This document shows positions 8,709-18,450 of a DNA stretch of 64,000 nucleotides, piece after piece. Positions within the stretch are counted from its first letter, which is position 1, and each line of letters opens with the position of its first letter. Made by a program: the position numbers and the translations under genes. The notes beneath the pieces are model-generated. The model did no database searches. It was not told the DNA's origin and saw nothing but the letters and a program-made list of their open reading frames with translations. Source of the DNA: CAYTPE01 sp964439885 (GTDB lineage: Bacteria > Patescibacteriota > Patescibacteriia > Magasanikbacterales > GWA2-37-8); assembly GCA_964439885.1 (NCBI GenBank), contig CAYTPE010000001.1, positions 1 through 64,000 on the forward strand, written 5' to 3'.

Positions 8709-9491
8709 ATGAGTAAAAATGCTAGTTTTGCCTGTTTTATCACCGTTCGTACCGGTTCTACTCGCTTACCCAACAAGTGGGATCTCAAAATTCGTGGTCG
8801 TCGCACAATTGAGCATATCATTGACCGTACTAAGCTCGTCCGCGGTGCTGAGCGTATTGTTCTATGCACCTCTACTGACCCGAGTGATGATATTTTGGAG
8901 AGAATCGCCAAAGAAAACGGTATCGACTGTTTCCGAGGATCGCTCGAAGATAAATTGGTACGGTGGCAAGGCGCAGCCAAAAAATTTAACGTTGATTACA
9001 TTATTACCGTGGATGGCGACGATCCTTTTTTTGGAGTCGAACTGCTCGAAGAGAGTATCGCCCAGATGAAGGCAAAGCCCTGCGACTTTCTAGCTGTACC
9101 CGAAGGCATTGCCTGCGGCGGAGCGGAATTTTGTTTTAGTGTGGAGGCGCTCAACAAAGTATGTGATATGAAAGATACGAGCGACACCGAAATGATGTGG
9201 GTATACTTTACCAAGACCGGAAAATTTAACGTCCGCGATCAAGACATTCCCGACCGACGTTACTATTCAAACACGGTTCGCATGACGCTCGATTATATCG
9301 AAGACTTTAATTTTTTCGCGCGGGTATTTGACGAGTTTAACACCGATACGAACACTATTCCACTGCTCGACATCATGGCACTGCTCGAAAAGAAACCAGA
9401 AATCGCCGCTATTAACTATTTCCGTCAGCAAGAATTTTTAGATAATCAAAAACGCAAAACCAAAATTGTGTTAAAATCTAACCCTGTTTAA
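8709..9491 (+). CDS. Cytidylyltransferase-family protein (SpsF/NeuA-like)
   Basis: A 260-residue nucleotidyltransferase. The N-terminal VRTGSTRLPNKW is the nucleotide-binding loop of the CMP-acylsugar synthetase/SpsF family, followed by ERIVLCTSTDPSDD and a VDGDDP metal-binding motif. Members activate nonulosonic acids or related sugars as CMP derivatives. It is the first gene after a consensus promoter and begins a set of four genes (aminotransferase, SDR, NeuB fusion) that looks like a sialic-acid-like pathway. No Shine-Dalgarno sequence is visible. Confidence 0.75.
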   Translation: MSKNASFACFITVRTGSTRLPNKWDLKIRGRRTIEHIIDRTKLVRGAERIVLCTSTDPSDDILERIAKENGIDCFRGSLEDKLVRWQGAAKKFNVDYIITVDGDDPFFGVELLEESIAQMKAKPCDFLAVPEGIACGGAEFCFSVEALNKVCDMKDTSDTEMMWVYFTKTGKFNVRDQDIPDRRYYSNTVRMTLDYIEDFNFFARVFDEFNTDTNTIPLLDIMALLEKKPEIAAINYFRQQEFLDNQKRKTKIVLKSNPV

Positions 9492-9492
9492 T

Positions 9493-10743
9493 ATGTCCAA
9501 TCAAAGTCGCAAATGGCGCTATAGCGGTAACGAGTTGCAATATGTACAGGAAGTGCTGGATTCCGGATTTGCCGCCGCAACCAGCGGAAACAAAAATAAA
9601 CAATTCGAAGACATGTTTGCCGAGCGCTTGGGTGTAAAGTACGCGATTACACTTAATTCAGGTACGTCGACTCTCCACACCGCTCTCGCGGCTTTTGGTG
9701 TTGGTATGGGGGATGAAGTGATCATCCCTGCCCTCACGGTAGTGATGTGCGCGTACGCTGTTTTTTATGCTAACGCCACTCCGGTTTTTGCCGATGTTGA
9801 CCCGAATACTTTTCTGATCGATCCGGCCGATATTGAACGCAAAATTACCCCACGTACCAAAGCAATCATGCCGGTGCATCTGTATGGCCAGGTATGCGAC
9901 ATGGACGCGATTATGGCCATTGCCAAAAAACATAATCTTAAAGTAATAGAAGACAGTGCCGAATGTATGCTCGGTCTCGATAGTCACGGTCGTATCGGTG
10001 GCACCATTGGGGACGCCGGTAGTTTCTCGTTTGAAAATTCCAAACACTTAGCGGTAGGTGATGGTGGTATGCTTGTTACCAATGATGAAGCACTCGCCGA
10101 AAAAATGCGTAAATTTGCTGGTATGGGCTTTAAAAATATCAAAGCGAGCACTGGGCAAGTGCGCAAGAATAAAGACACCTTTCAAAATCCGGCGTACTTG
10201 CGCCACGATGCAGTGGGTTGGAATTATCGCATGACCGAAGTGGCAGCCGCGGTTGGTATTGGTCAACTCGAACGCATCAACGAATTGGTGGGTCGTCGTA
10301 AAGATGTGGGCAATCGCTTAGTACAAGTTATTAAAGATGCTCAGTGCGATTGGCTTGCGTATCAACACACACCAGCTGGTTACGAAAATTCTTACTGGAC
10401 GCTGGCGGTGCGATACGACGGGCAAGAAAAAATCGGTGTTTCATGGGAAGATTTTCGTAAGAAATTTATGGAGTTTGGTGGTGATGGTATTTATTCGGCT
10501 TGGGCACTAGTCTACAACGAGCCCGCAGTGCAGATGGTAAGTAAGGAAGGAAAATTTTTTACAGATCTACCCGCCCGAGCTGAATTTTTGAAAGGCATAT
10601 GCGATAATGTGCAGTGCCCCAAAGCAGATGTATTGCAGCCAAAAATGATGCACTTCCCAACTAATCAGGGCAGCGAAGAAGAGATTGTTGGGCAGGAAAA
10701 AGCTCTCAAAGAAACAATTAGCTTCTTTAGTCGCGCTGTATGA
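9493..10743 (+). CDS. DegT/DnrJ/EryC1/StrS-type sugar aminotransferase
   Basis: A 416-residue PLP-dependent enzyme that converts keto-sugars attached to nucleotides to amino sugars. The PLP-lysine is Lys184 in SFENSKHLAVGDGG, and the LNSGTSTLHTAL phosphate loop and EDSAE cofactor motif are present. It starts one base after the preceding stop and ends in an ATGA overlap with the next gene. It is one of the few genes here that end in TGA. In context it may supply the amino group of a nonulosonate precursor. Confidence 0.85.
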   Translation: MSNQSRKWRYSGNELQYVQEVLDSGFAAATSGNKNKQFEDMFAERLGVKYAITLNSGTSTLHTALAAFGVGMGDEVIIPALTVVMCAYAVFYANATPVFADVDPNTFLIDPADIERKITPRTKAIMPVHLYGQVCDMDAIMAIAKKHNLKVIEDSAECMLGLDSHGRIGGTIGDAGSFSFENSKHLAVGDGGMLVTNDEALAEKMRKFAGMGFKNIKASTGQVRKNKDTFQNPAYLRHDAVGWNYRMTEVAAAVGIGQLERINELVGRRKDVGNRLVQVIKDAQCDWLAYQHTPAGYENSYWTLAVRYDGQEKIGVSWEDFRKKFMEFGGDGIYSAWALVYNEPAVQMVSKEGKFFTDLPARAEFLKGICDNVQCPKADVLQPKMMHFPTNQGSEEEIVGQEKALKETISFFSRAV

Positions 10744-11543
10744 AGCAAACATTTTTCGATTTAACCAAAAAAGTAGTCCTCCTTACCGGAGGGCTTGGTT
10801 TTTTGGGAAAACATTTTGCGCGCTATTTGGTTACCTATGGTGCCACCGTGCTTATTCTTGACGTGCCAGATTACAAAACAGCAAAAACAATAATGCAGAC
10901 ATTTTTTACCCCGGCCGAAAAAAAACGCATTACCTATTTTCAGGCGGATATAACGAACAAAGCTGAGTTGGTAACGCTTCACAAAATTATTATCAAGCGT
11001 TACAAAAAAATTGATGTATTAATAAACAATGCGGCTCTGAACCCGGCGGTGCGAAAAAATCAAGCGCCCGAAGACGATAGTTTTGAGAATTTTAATTTGG
11101 ATAAATGGCAGAAAATGTTTGATGTTAACGTGACTGGCACCATGTTGTGCTGCCAAGTTTTTGGCTCCGCCATGCACCCTGGTGGCTCCATTATTAATCT
11201 TGCTTCCCTATATGGAATTCAGGCGCCGGATCAACGAATTTATAAAAAAGGTTTTACCAAACCGGTGTCGTATTCAGTCACTAAAGGCGGCGTTGTTATG
11301 CTCACGCGTTATTTGGCGGCCTACTGGGGTCCAAAAGGAATCCGCGTGAATAGTTTATCGCCGGGTGGTATTGAAGCGGATCAAGATAAGGATTTTGTCG
11401 AAAAATTTTCTTTTAGAACTCCACTAGGCAGAATGGGCAAGGTGGAGGAGCTTGGGGGGATGCTTGTCTACTTAGCGTCCGACAGTTCATCGTATACCAC
11501 CGGTGCCAATATGATTATTGATGGGGGTATTACAGTTTGGTAA
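10740..11543 (+). CDS. Short-chain dehydrogenase/reductase
   Basis: A 267-residue classical SDR. The NAD(P) site TGGLGFLG is near residues 16-23, NNAALN follows strand 4, and the catalytic Tyr178-x3-Lys182 lies in YSVTKGG. Its start overlaps the aminotransferase stop by four bases (ATGA). Related SDRs sit beside NeuB-type synthases in nonulosonate loci and reduce or oxidise a sugar carbon; the precise substrate is inferred only from context. Confidence 0.8.
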   Translation: MKQTFFDLTKKVVLLTGGLGFLGKHFARYLVTYGATVLILDVPDYKTAKTIMQTFFTPAEKKRITYFQADITNKAELVTLHKIIIKRYKKIDVLINNAALNPAVRKNQAPEDDSFENFNLDKWQKMFDVNVTGTMLCCQVFGSAMHPGGSIINLASLYGIQAPDQRIYKKGFTKPVSYSVTKGGVVMLTRYLAAYWGPKGIRVNSLSPGGIEADQDKDFVEKFSFRTPLGRMGKVEELGGMLVYLASDSSSYTTGANMIIDGGITVW

Positions 11544-11566
11544 CCCTCTACTAATATTTATTCAAT

Positions 11567-13810
11567 ATGGTCATCGACCGCGCTCTCGACCCACTTATTA
11601 TCAAAGAGTACGAAAGTATCAAAACCGCTCTGGTGAAGATTGATAAAAATCAACAGCAGGTTATTTTGGTTGTTTCCGAAGAAGGAGTGCTTTTGGGCAT
11701 TGCCACCGATGGCGATATTCGCCGCTGGCTTATTAAACAGCCTGAAGTTGATTTGAACAAACCGATCAAGAGCGTCATGAAAGTTGATTTTATAAGCGTG
11801 CACGAGCAAACTGATACCGCTCGGGTTGAGCAGTTTTTTTCCAATGAAATTAAATTCATTCCTCTGCTTGACGACATGGGAAGACTGGTGGGAATAGCGC
11901 GGCCGTCATCAGACACATTTTTGATGGGTAATCGTAAGATCGGTGTTGGTCAACCCGCCTTTATAATCGCGGAAATTGGAAATAATCATAATGGCAGCAT
12001 CGAGCTTGCCAAGAAGCTTGTGGATCTGGCAGCCGAAGCTGGGGCTGATTGTGTTAAATTCCAAATGCGCGATCTCGGTTCACTCTACTCCAACCGCGGT
12101 AAAGCAGGCGATAAACGAGAAGATCTTGGTTCGCAGTATACATTGGATTTGCTCAATAAGTTCAATTTAACCCCCGAACAAATGTTTGAGGTGTTCGACT
12201 ATTGTAAGAGTCGAAATATTTTGGCCTTCTGCACGCCGTGGGATTTGCAAAGTTTAGAGCACCTCAAACGTTATGGCATGCCCGGCTTCAAAATTGCTTC
12301 CGCCGACCTTACGAATCATGAACTGCTCACCGCCGCGGCCAAAATCGGCAAACCACTCATCTGTTCGTCCGGCATGACCACCGAGAGCGAAATTCGAGCG
12401 GCAGTAAAAGTGCTCAGTGGCACCGGCGTGCCGTTTGCATTGTTACACTGCAATTCCACCTACCCAGCACCATTTAGCGATATCAATTTACGCTACATGC
12501 CCATGCTCAAAGAGATTGCCCACTGTCCGGTGGGGTATTCAGGGCATGAGCGCGGTATTAATGTCGCTGTCGCCGCCGTTGCGCTCGGCGCCAATATTAT
12601 TGAGAAACATTTTACCATCGATCGAGCCATGGAAGGCAATGATCATCGCGTTAGCCTTTTACCGGATGAATTCAAAAAGATGGTCGAAGGCATCCGCGAA
12701 GTAGAGCTTGCGCTCGGGAGTGGACAGAAAACCGTACTCTCTCAGGGTGAGCTTATGAATCGTGAGGTGCTCGGTAAAAGCGTGGTTGTATCAAGAGCCG
12801 TATCCAAGGGCACCACTTTTACTCCCGACATGCTCGATATAAAAAGCCCGGGCAAGGGTCTGCCCGCTTATCGAAAGGGTGATGTGATCGGCAAAATAGC
12901 GAATCGCGACTTTGCTCCTGGCGATTTTATTTTTCCAAGCGATCTGAGCGAAGGTGGTACGAGCGAAACCACTTTTCGTTTTAAGCGTCGATGGGGTATT
13001 CCGGTTCGCTACCATGATTTTAAACAAATGCTCACGAAGGCTAATCCGGAATTGATTGAATTTCACTTAAGTTACAAAGATATCGAAGAAGACGCGCATC
13101 AGTTTTTCGACAAACCACTGAATATGCACTACGTGGTGCATGCGCCCGAACTGTTTGCCGGCGACCATATTTTGGATCTTGCGTCGAGTGACGAATCGTA
13201 CCGCCAGGCTTCGATTGCGAACATGCAACGAATAGTCGATATTACCCGCAGCCTCAAAACATATTTTACTACCGAACGACCCCTTATTGTCGCAAATGTG
13301 GGAGGCTTTACGGCCGATAAAAATATGCCAGTTGCCGAAAGAGCCGAGCGTTACAAACGAGTGGCCGAAAGTCTTCGTAAAGTTGATTCTGCGGGAGTGG
13401 AGATTATACCGCAGACTATGCCACCATTCCCATGGCATTTTGGTGGGCAGCGCTTCCATAATTTATTTGTCGACCCTGATGAGATTGTGGAATTTTGTAA
13501 AACATATGGTTATCGCGTGTGCCTTGATATCGCGCACTCCAAACTCGCCTGCAACCACTATAAATGGTCATTCCGAGAATTTGTGGAAAAGGTCGGTCCC
13601 TACACCGCCCATTATCATATTTCAGACGCTCTTGGCGCCGATGGCGAAGGGCTGCAGATACACGATGGCGAAATTGATTTTAAAGCATTGTCCGATATTA
13701 TGAATCACGTTTCCCCAGAGGCTTCCTTTATTCCCGAAATTTGGCAAGGTCATAAAGACAGTGGAAGCGGCTTTTGGACCGCGCTTTCGCGTCTGCAAAA
13801 ATGGTTTTAA
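11567..13810 (+). CDS. neuB: CBS-NeuB-SAF-TIM barrel fusion; nonulosonate synthase
   Basis: A 747-residue fusion. Residues 1-115 form a CBS pair (GIATDGDIRRWL), which usually binds adenosyl ligands. Residues about 122-390 are a NeuB synthase domain (IIAEIGNNHNGS, ADCVKFQ, YSGHERG, EKHFT), condensing phosphoenolpyruvate with an N-acyl hexosamine. Residues about 405-460 are the antifreeze-like SAF lid. Residues about 466-747 form a xylose-isomerase/AP-endonuclease-like TIM barrel with metal-type residues (HAPELF, CLDIAHSKL, HISDA, EIWQG). The barrel may make or isomerise the sugar substrate. Each domain is clear; the combined reaction is inferred. Confidence 0.85.
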   Translation: MVIDRALDPLIIKEYESIKTALVKIDKNQQQVILVVSEEGVLLGIATDGDIRRWLIKQPEVDLNKPIKSVMKVDFISVHEQTDTARVEQFFSNEIKFIPLLDDMGRLVGIARPSSDTFLMGNRKIGVGQPAFIIAEIGNNHNGSIELAKKLVDLAAEAGADCVKFQMRDLGSLYSNRGKAGDKREDLGSQYTLDLLNKFNLTPEQMFEVFDYCKSRNILAFCTPWDLQSLEHLKRYGMPGFKIASADLTNHELLTAAAKIGKPLICSSGMTTESEIRAAVKVLSGTGVPFALLHCNSTYPAPFSDINLRYMPMLKEIAHCPVGYSGHERGINVAVAAVALGANIIEKHFTIDRAMEGNDHRVSLLPDEFKKMVEGIREVELALGSGQKTVLSQGELMNREVLGKSVVVSRAVSKGTTFTPDMLDIKSPGKGLPAYRKGDVIGKIANRDFAPGDFIFPSDLSEGGTSETTFRFKRRWGIPVRYHDFKQMLTKANPELIEFHLSYKDIEEDAHQFFDKPLNMHYVVHAPELFAGDHILDLASSDESYRQASIANMQRIVDITRSLKTYFTTERPLIVANVGGFTADKNMPVAERAERYKRVAESLRKVDSAGVEIIPQTMPPFPWHFGGQRFHNLFVDPDEIVEFCKTYGYRVCLDIAHSKLACNHYKWSFREFVEKVGPYTAHYHISDALGADGEGLQIHDGEIDFKALSDIMNHVSPEASFIPEIWQGHKDSGSGFWTALSRLQKWF

Positions 13811-13813
13811 CCT

Positions 13814-14668
13814 ATGGTACAGTGCTACTTGTGTCACAATAAAAAATTAGTTTTGAGAAACGATTCCACGCGCGATCGACCGGAAATAAAGGTTCTCCAT
13901 TGCCCGGCGTGCGATCTCACGTTTCTTGCTTCGTTCAAACATTTGAACGATTTTTCGTATAACGACAGTAAGCACAACTACGATAAACCAATACCGAGCA
14001 AGGAGGCTTATACCATGTTACTCAAGGAGCTGTCCGGTGACGATCTCAGACGTGTTGAGCAACACAAAAAAATGATCACCGGCAAGCGCTTGTTGGATTT
14101 TGGGTGTGGCGCTGGTGGGTTTTTACTACAAGCTAAAAAGCATGCCAAAGAAGCATACGGCGTCGAGATTGATTCAATTACGCGGTTCTATAATAAAAAA
14201 GTCTCGGTAAAAAAATCCATCGAGGAATTCAACATGCAATTTGACGTTATCACACTCTTCCATGTTATCGAACATATACCGGATCCGATTGCACTACTCA
14301 CCATGTTAAAAAAATTTCTTCGTCCCGGCGGTACCATTATTATCGAAGTGCCGAACGATCATGATGCGCTTATCTCGTATTACCAATTGCCTGCCTTTAA
14401 GAATTTTACCTATTGGAGCCTACATCTGTTTTCGTTTTCGCCCCAAAGCATTACCAGGCTTTTCCGCAACGCTGGGTATAAGCGCAGTCAGGTAACCTTT
14501 TTTCAGCGCTACTCATTTGCCAATCACATTGGGTGGCTTAAAGACGGCAAACCAGGTGGGCAGAACCGCTATCCAGAGATGGATACCCAAAAATTGAACG
14601 CCGCGTATGTCGCGCATTTGAAAAAAAACGGTCTGTGCGACACGCTGATTGCTTATTTAAAAAAGTAG
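13814..14668 (+). CDS. Zinc-ribbon class I methyltransferase
   Basis: A 284-residue protein with an N-terminal zinc ribbon (Cys4, Cys7, Cys30, Cys33) and a SAM domain with LLDFGCGAGGF near residue 94 and FHVIEHIPDP further on. It starts three bases after the NeuB fusion stop and precedes a sugar dehydrogenase by three bases, so it is part of the same operon. It probably methylates a sugar of this glycan; it is about 55 residues shorter than the ribbon methyltransferase at 3722. Confidence 0.75.
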   Translation: MVQCYLCHNKKLVLRNDSTRDRPEIKVLHCPACDLTFLASFKHLNDFSYNDSKHNYDKPIPSKEAYTMLLKELSGDDLRRVEQHKKMITGKRLLDFGCGAGGFLLQAKKHAKEAYGVEIDSITRFYNKKVSVKKSIEEFNMQFDVITLFHVIEHIPDPIALLTMLKKFLRPGGTIIIEVPNDHDALISYYQLPAFKNFTYWSLHLFSFSPQSITRLFRNAGYKRSQVTFFQRYSFANHIGWLKDGKPGGQNRYPEMDTQKLNAAYVAHLKKNGLCDTLIAYLKK

Positions 14669-14671
14669 TGT

Positions 14672-16072
14672 ATGAAAGTACTTTATATTGGCGGTGGCTT
14701 TGTGGGAGCCTGTAGCGCCGCAGTTTCTGCCGACAGTGGCCACGAGACGATGGTATACGATATCGACCAACACAAAACAGCCTTGCTTTCGTCGGGCGAT
14801 CGGACGCGCATTGAATCATGTCTTTTTGAAAAAGGATTGGGAGATTTACTGGTGCGTAACGCCGACCGAATTACTTTTACCAGTGACTATGCTGATGTGG
14901 AAGCTTTTTTAGATACCTGTGAGGTTGTATTCATGTGTGTGCCCACTCCCGAAATCGATGAGACGGGCGAAAGTGACCTGTCGTATTATAATGCAGCCAC
15001 GGAAAAACTTTCTACTTGTTTAGTAAAGCGCAACAGTGGCTCTCAAAGCAATTACATTGTCGTCGTTAATAAGAGTACCGTTCCTATTGATACGGTGAGC
15101 CGAACCGAGCAGATGCTGGCTGAGCGTGGTGTCAAAAATGTGGGCGTGGTTTCTAACCCGGAATTTTTGGTTGAGGGCAAAGCCGTGCAAGATTCCCTCA
15201 AACCGGATCGGATAGTGGTCGGCGCGCGCACTGAGCGTGACTTTGAGGTTATGCGCCGTTTGTATCAGCGGTTTTACGATTCTCCCACGGTGCAATATTT
15301 ACAAGTAAGCCCGGAAGAAGGTGCCGCCAGTAAATTGTTAGCAAATTATTATCTCTTCAATCGCTTGGCTGTTTGTTTCGATGTGATTGGCAGAACCTGT
15401 GAAGCTTTTCCTGGCCTAAAATTCGAAAATATTCGTCGCGTGCTTACCACCGATAAAAGAATCGGCGAGTGGGGTTTTTACGATAGTCTGTATGCCGGTG
15501 GAAGCTGTTTTATCAAAGATACTCGCTCGCTTGCGCACCAACTGCAGTCCGTTGGCTATGATGCGCCGCTCGTACGCGAAACACATGCCGCCAATCGTCG
15601 CCAACTGATGTCCTTTTTGAATCGCGCCGAGCGCGAGGCGCAGTACCAGTGGGTGGGAAAAAAGGTGGCGCTCCTCGGCGTTGCTTTTAAACGAGACACT
15701 AACGATGTCCGCAATTCACCAAGCAGTGATATCGTCCGCTTTCTCCATGATAAAAAAGTGGGGAACATTACCGTGTACGATCCGGCAGCGATGGATACTT
15801 TTAAAAAAACGATTTCCGCGGATTTAACACTTCACTACGCACAAAATGAAAGTGAGGCTATACACGACGCCGATGTCATTATCGTGGCTACCGATTGGCC
15901 ACAATTTCGTGGTGTCGCCGACCAGCTGGTAATGCAAATGAATAGCACACATACGAATAAGCCTGAGTTGATTATGGATTGTCGCCGCATGTTCCAACAT
16001 CGCTATGACGATTTGCAAAAAAGCGGCTGCGCTATTATCGCGGTTGGTTCGCCGCTTATCTCACCTCAATAA
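14672..16072 (+). CDS. UDP-glucose/GDP-mannose dehydrogenase family protein (1)
   Basis: A 466-residue nucleotide-sugar 6-dehydrogenase that oxidises a hexose to a uronic acid with two NAD+. The NAD loop is an unusual GGGFVG near the N-terminus, FMCVPTP closes the Rossmann domain, and catalytic Cys279 sits in GGSCFIKD, the form seen in UDP-glucose 6-dehydrogenases. FKRDTNDVRNSPS marks the C-terminal sugar-binding domain. A second, different dehydrogenase follows four bases later. Confidence 0.85.
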   Translation: MKVLYIGGGFVGACSAAVSADSGHETMVYDIDQHKTALLSSGDRTRIESCLFEKGLGDLLVRNADRITFTSDYADVEAFLDTCEVVFMCVPTPEIDETGESDLSYYNAATEKLSTCLVKRNSGSQSNYIVVVNKSTVPIDTVSRTEQMLAERGVKNVGVVSNPEFLVEGKAVQDSLKPDRIVVGARTERDFEVMRRLYQRFYDSPTVQYLQVSPEEGAASKLLANYYLFNRLAVCFDVIGRTCEAFPGLKFENIRRVLTTDKRIGEWGFYDSLYAGGSCFIKDTRSLAHQLQSVGYDAPLVRETHAANRRQLMSFLNRAEREAQYQWVGKKVALLGVAFKRDTNDVRNSPSSDIVRFLHDKKVGNITVYDPAAMDTFKKTISADLTLHYAQNESEAIHDADVIIVATDWPQFRGVADQLVMQMNSTHTNKPELIMDCRRMFQHRYDDLQKSGCAIIAVGSPLISPQ

Positions 16073-16076
16073 TTGT

Positions 16077-17408
16077 ATGGTTTCTTTTGCAGAATTACAA
16101 TCCAAACGTCAGTCAATCGTGGTTGTCGGGCTGGGATATGTCGGGCTGCCTCTCGCCATCGCACTTGCCAGACATTTCAAGGTGATTGGTTTTGATGTTA
16201 AAGAAAATAGGATTACCGAACTTCAAGCGCACTACGACCGAACGAGAGAAGTCACTGCTGACGATCTAATGAGCAGCACAATGGAGTTTGTGAGCGATCC
16301 GGTTGAGGTACGGAAAAAGCTGTGCGGTGAGTCGGCGTTTATTATTGTGGCGGTACCAACTCCTGTAAACCAAAAAAACGAACCAGATCTTACACTTGTA
16401 GAAAAAGCGTCAGCGATGGTAGGAAAAGATTTTCTTTCCCCCGGCAGCGTGGTAGTGTATGAATCCACTGTCTACCCGGGAGTCACCGAAGACATCTGCA
16501 TTCCAATTCTTGAAGAAAAATCACAAACTAAACGTGGTATTGATTTTAAGGTCGGTTATTCGCCGGAGCGTATTAACCCGGGCGATCACGAGCACACTAT
16601 CAACAAAGTCACTAAAATCGTTTCCGGCATGGATGCTGAATCCCTCGACGTAATTGCCGCGGTGTATGGGAGTATTACCACTGTTTTTAAAGCCTCATCC
16701 ATCAAAGTAGCCGAAGCGGCCAAGGTTATCGAAAATACCCAGCGCGATATCAATATTGCCCTGATGAATGAACTGGCAGTTATCTTTAGCAAGATGGGCA
16801 TTTCCACGTACGATGTTCTGGCGGCCGCCGGTACCAAATGGAATTTTCTCAAATTTACACCTGGCCTCGTTGGGGGCCACTGTATCGGGGTGGATCCGTA
16901 TTACCTCACACACCGCGCCGAGCAGCTCGGCTACACGCCAGAAGTCATTTTGTCGGGACGCAAAATCAATGATGGAATGGGGGAGTGGATCGTGGAGCAG
17001 GTAGTGCAGCGAAGTAAAAAGCTGGGTAAAGATATTACCAAGTGTAATGTACTTGTTTGCGGCATGACATTTAAAGAAAACGTCCCCGATGTACGCAATT
17101 CCAAAGTATGGGATATTATCCAAGCGCTTAAAAAGCGTGGCGCCCAGCCTACCGTGTATGATCCGATTGCCTATAAAGACGAAGTCGAGTATGAATATGA
17201 TTTTAAGCTTGCCGAAACGGAGGCGCTTTCCCGTGGTAAAAATTATGACATTATTATAGTAGCAGTAGCCCACCGGGAATTTGTGAATATGACGTCAGAA
17301 GCTTGGCAAAAAATAGCGTCTTCGAACCAACCAATGGTTGTTGATGTAAAAGGAGTTCTAAATAAAGCCGAACTTGAACGAGTTGGATTTTCTTATTGGA
17401 CTTTATAA
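16077..17408 (+). CDS. UDP-N-acetylhexosamine-type dehydrogenase (2)
   Basis: A 443-residue nucleotide-sugar dehydrogenase of the WbpA/TviB/VipA type: VVGLGYVGLP NAD loop, VAVPTPV, and catalytic Cys269 in VGGHCIGVDPYY, the sequence form linked with UDP-GlcNAc or UDP-GalNAc oxidation. ATG 16077 follows the previous stop by four bases; an in-frame ATG at 16005 would overlap the upstream gene by 68 bases and adds nothing recognisable. With gene 14672 it implies two uronic acids in the surface glycan. Confidence 0.85.
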   Translation: MVSFAELQSKRQSIVVVGLGYVGLPLAIALARHFKVIGFDVKENRITELQAHYDRTREVTADDLMSSTMEFVSDPVEVRKKLCGESAFIIVAVPTPVNQKNEPDLTLVEKASAMVGKDFLSPGSVVVYESTVYPGVTEDICIPILEEKSQTKRGIDFKVGYSPERINPGDHEHTINKVTKIVSGMDAESLDVIAAVYGSITTVFKASSIKVAEAAKVIENTQRDINIALMNELAVIFSKMGISTYDVLAAAGTKWNFLKFTPGLVGGHCIGVDPYYLTHRAEQLGYTPEVILSGRKINDGMGEWIVEQVVQRSKKLGKDITKCNVLVCGMTFKENVPDVRNSKVWDIIQALKKRGAQPTVYDPIAYKDEVEYEYDFKLAETEALSRGKNYDIIIVAVAHREFVNMTSEAWQKIASSNQPMVVDVKGVLNKAELERVGFSYWTL

Positions 17409-17448
17409 TCTTCTAATCTTTCAGTCTTTTAGTCTTCAGTCTTTCACT
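17409..17448 (+). repeat. Short intergenic word array
   Basis: Degenerate repeats of the word TCTTTTAGTCTT/CAGTCTTTC fill the whole gap between the dehydrogenase stop and the epimerase ATG. The complementary word (AAGATTGAAGATTAAA type) appears at 31318-31355, there inside the coding end of a glycosyltransferase gene. Confidence 0.6.
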
Positions 17449-18363
17449 ATGTCTCATTATCTCGTCACTGGCGGTGCTGGCTTCATCGGTACTAACCTCG
17501 TTAAACGCTTGCTCGCCGATGGTCATACCGTAAAAGTCTATGACAATTACGCTGCCGGGAAAAAACCGGAGCGTATACAAAGTGGCGCCGAGTATATCGA
17601 AGGCGACATTCGTGATCTGGAAAGTCTGAAAAAAGCGTGTGCGGGCGTGGATGGCATTTTTCACTTAGCGGCGCTGCCGCGAGTTCTTTTCTCCGTCGAA
17701 AATCCGCTGCTCACACACGACGTGAACGTGAACGGCACACTCAATGTGCTTCTTGCCGCCCGTGATATGAAAGTGAAGCGTGTTGTTTTTTCCACTTCGT
17801 CGGCCGCGTATGGCGACCAGACGGTATATCCGCTTCCAGAAGATACGGTGATCAAGAAACCGGTCAGCCCGTACGGCTTCCATAAACTGGTTGGCGAAGA
17901 ATATTGCCGACTATTCAGTCTGTTGTATGGAGTTGAAACCGTATCGCTCTGTTACTTCAATATTTACGGTCCCTATTTTGACCCCGAAGGCGCATACGCG
18001 CTCGTAATCGGTCGATTCCTCAAGCTCCGCAGCGAAGGTAAGCCCATGACCGTGCGTGGTGATGGTGAAATGTATCGCGACTATACGCACGTATTCGACG
18101 CGGTTGAAGCGAATATACTTGCTATGACAAAAGAGACGGTGGGCAAGGGCGAGGTGCTTAATATCGGCTACGGCGAACCGCATTCCGTAAACGAACTGGT
18201 GCAACTCATCGGTGGGGCAGCCGAATATGTTCCGGCTCTTCCTGGTGAAATGAAATTTACTCACGCTGATAACAGCAAGGCGCGTCGATTGCTTGGGTGG
18301 CAGCCCACCATCGCGCTTGCGGACGGTATTGCTATGCTCAAAAAAGAATGGGGATTAGAGTAG
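17449..18363 (+). CDS. NAD-dependent nucleotide-sugar epimerase/dehydratase
   Basis: A 304-residue extended SDR. The NAD loop GGAGFIG lies near residues 8-14 and the catalytic Tyr142-x3-Lys146 in YGFHK; SSAAYGD supplies the catalytic serine region. It resembles UDP-glucose and UDP-GlcNAc 4-epimerases (GalE/WbpP group). Placed directly after two dehydrogenases, it may epimerise one of their uronic acid products. I use the MSHYLV start at 17449; the longer in-frame start would translate the intergenic word array. Confidence 0.8.
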   Translation: MSHYLVTGGAGFIGTNLVKRLLADGHTVKVYDNYAAGKKPERIQSGAEYIEGDIRDLESLKKACAGVDGIFHLAALPRVLFSVENPLLTHDVNVNGTLNVLLAARDMKVKRVVFSTSSAAYGDQTVYPLPEDTVIKKPVSPYGFHKLVGEEYCRLFSLLYGVETVSLCYFNIYGPYFDPEGAYALVIGRFLKLRSEGKPMTVRGDGEMYRDYTHVFDAVEANILAMTKETVGKGEVLNIGYGEPHSVNELVQLIGGAAEYVPALPGEMKFTHADNSKARRLLGWQPTIALADGIAMLKKEWGLE

Positions 18364-18408
18364 AAAGTCATTGAAAAATTATTAAGAGATTATTAAAAAG
18401 TTATTATA
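18364..18408 (+). repeat. Short intergenic word array
   Basis: The word ATTATTAAGAGATTATTAAAAAG-type repeat lies between the epimerase stop and the terminator. The same word family forms the perfect inverted repeat at 47055-47120. Confidence 0.55.
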
Positions 18409-18410
18409 CA

Positions 18411-18446
18411 AAAAACCCGGCTTTTCAAGCCGGGTTTAATTTTTTC
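18411..18446. terminator. Bidirectional terminator between epimerase and rpmA
   Basis: Stem AAACCCGGCTT / AAGCCGGGTTT with a TTC loop, flanked by A and T runs; serves the convergent genes on both sides. Confidence 0.9.
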
Positions 18447-18450
18447 AGAT

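Noticed and set aside
16005..16076. N-terminal extension of the second sugar dehydrogenase
   Set aside because: It overlaps the upstream gene by 68 bases and the family NAD domain begins right after ATG 16077.
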